The position numbers were made by a program, and so were the translations under genes. A stretch of 64,000 nucleotides of DNA from contig NZ_JAAKGV010000001.1 in the NCBI RefSeq assembly GCF_011043735.1, forward strand, positions 62,001 through 126,000, written 5' to 3'. Positions within the stretch are counted from its first letter, which is position 1. Each line of letters begins with the position of its first letter. This DNA is from Methylobacterium sp. DB0501. GTDB lineage: Bacteria > Pseudomonadota > Alphaproteobacteria > Rhizobiales > Beijerinckiaceae. Positions 63,865-64,000 of the stretch are shown one piece after another. The notes under the pieces are model-generated. The model saw only the letters and a list, made by a program, of their open reading frames with translations. It made no database searches and was not told where the DNA came from.

Positions 63865-63921
63865 GACTTCCGCATGGCGAACGCGATTGCGCAGCAATCG
63901 CCGGGCGATCAATCGGAAGTC
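63865..63921 (-). repeat. Structured palindromic element, copy B
   Basis: Outer 8-bp inverted ends GACTTCCG/CGGAAGTC and a central stem GCGATTGC/GCAATCGC with loop GCA, 32 bp after the DUF3100 stop. It is the reverse-complement counterpart of 52799-52852. Beyond it, 63945-64000 begins another G/C-rich hairpin arm (CTCCGCGGGGGAGGG) cut by the window edge. Confidence 0.7.
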
Positions 63922-64000
63922 GCATGACGGAGCGCTTCCGCTCACCCTCCTCCCTCCGCGGGGGAGGGTTCGGGGCGCGAGCCTTCGCAGCCCCCTATAC

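Noticed and set aside
60090-63875. A 1261-codon open frame on the minus strand
   Set aside because: It is antisense to three well-supported genes. Its product is Gly/Arg/Ala/His-rich without any domain, a typical artefact of very G/C-rich codon usage.

Overview
The window is very GC-rich with G/C-dominated third codon positions, ATGA/GTGA start-stop overlaps and an alphaproteobacterial gene repertoire: class I citrate synthase, a ComEC without a nuclease domain, DUF1206, DUF3750, DUF3100, and PhnCDE with two permeases. I read it as a chromosomal segment of a Methylobacterium-like member of the Rhizobiales (Hyphomicrobiales). The genus is an inference from gene content and composition. I saw no rRNA, tRNA, CRISPR array, insertion sequence, prophage or replication origin.

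Layout. 1-4843: a divergent tetronate (threonate/erythronate) catabolic locus, with otnC (cut by the window edge) and a LacI regulator on the minus strand and ltnD-otnI-otnK on the plus strand; a perfect operator-like palindrome lies between. 4910-10393: comEC, divergent gltX and gltA. 10523-16301 (minus): a sugar-acid block holding denD, an SDR, a double-GNAT protein coupled to a PEP-mutase-like lyase, and an IlvD/Edd dehydratase. 16526-20969: a small membrane protein, a class I aminotransferase, DUF3237, DUF1206, DUF533 and DUF3750 proteins. 21404-24462: an L-idonate/gluconate locus (LacI regulator, idnD, divergent gluconate 5-dehydrogenase). 24719-27563: an exported OB-fold/PepSY-like protein divergent from an OmpR/PhoQ-type two-component system. 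27816-28562: YebC-family regulator. 28746-33825 (minus): DUF1045, hexapeptide transferase, phnC, phnD, phnE, phnE, i.e. phosphonate uptake and accessory genes without the C-P lyase core. 34114-41985 (minus): class I fumarase, an ALDH/CoA-transferase pair, a gene split by an amber codon, a small exported protein and an ArgE-type deacylase. 42303-50529 (plus): a peptide-type ABC importer with Tat-exported binding protein and fused double ATPase, then a class III aminotransferase and a tartrate/D-malate dehydrogenase. 50638-51093: parD with a decayed parE. 51138-52667: rhodanese divergent from a GlxA/FtrA-type regulator. 53360-58707: NIT-domain chemoreceptor preceded by a striking AT-rich island, a hybrid PAS histidine kinase and a MarR regulator. 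58917-63833: LysR regulator divergent from a beta-hydroxyacid dehydrogenase, ALDH and DUF3100 membrane protein cassette.

How it works together. Most of the window is accessory carbon-acid metabolism: small regulon-sized modules, each with its own regulator, feeding DHAP, 2-oxo acids and 6-phosphogluconate into a central metabolism represented here by citrate synthase and fumarase. denD would supply 2-oxo-tetronate to the otnI-otnK-otnC route.

The most unusual signals are non-coding. There are at least three families of dispersed intergenic palindromes, one of which shows a compensatory base-pair change between its two copies. Others are the AT-rich island before the chemoreceptor, the amber-interrupted gene, and the toxin-less parD. 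I did not find a clear novel defence or mobile system.
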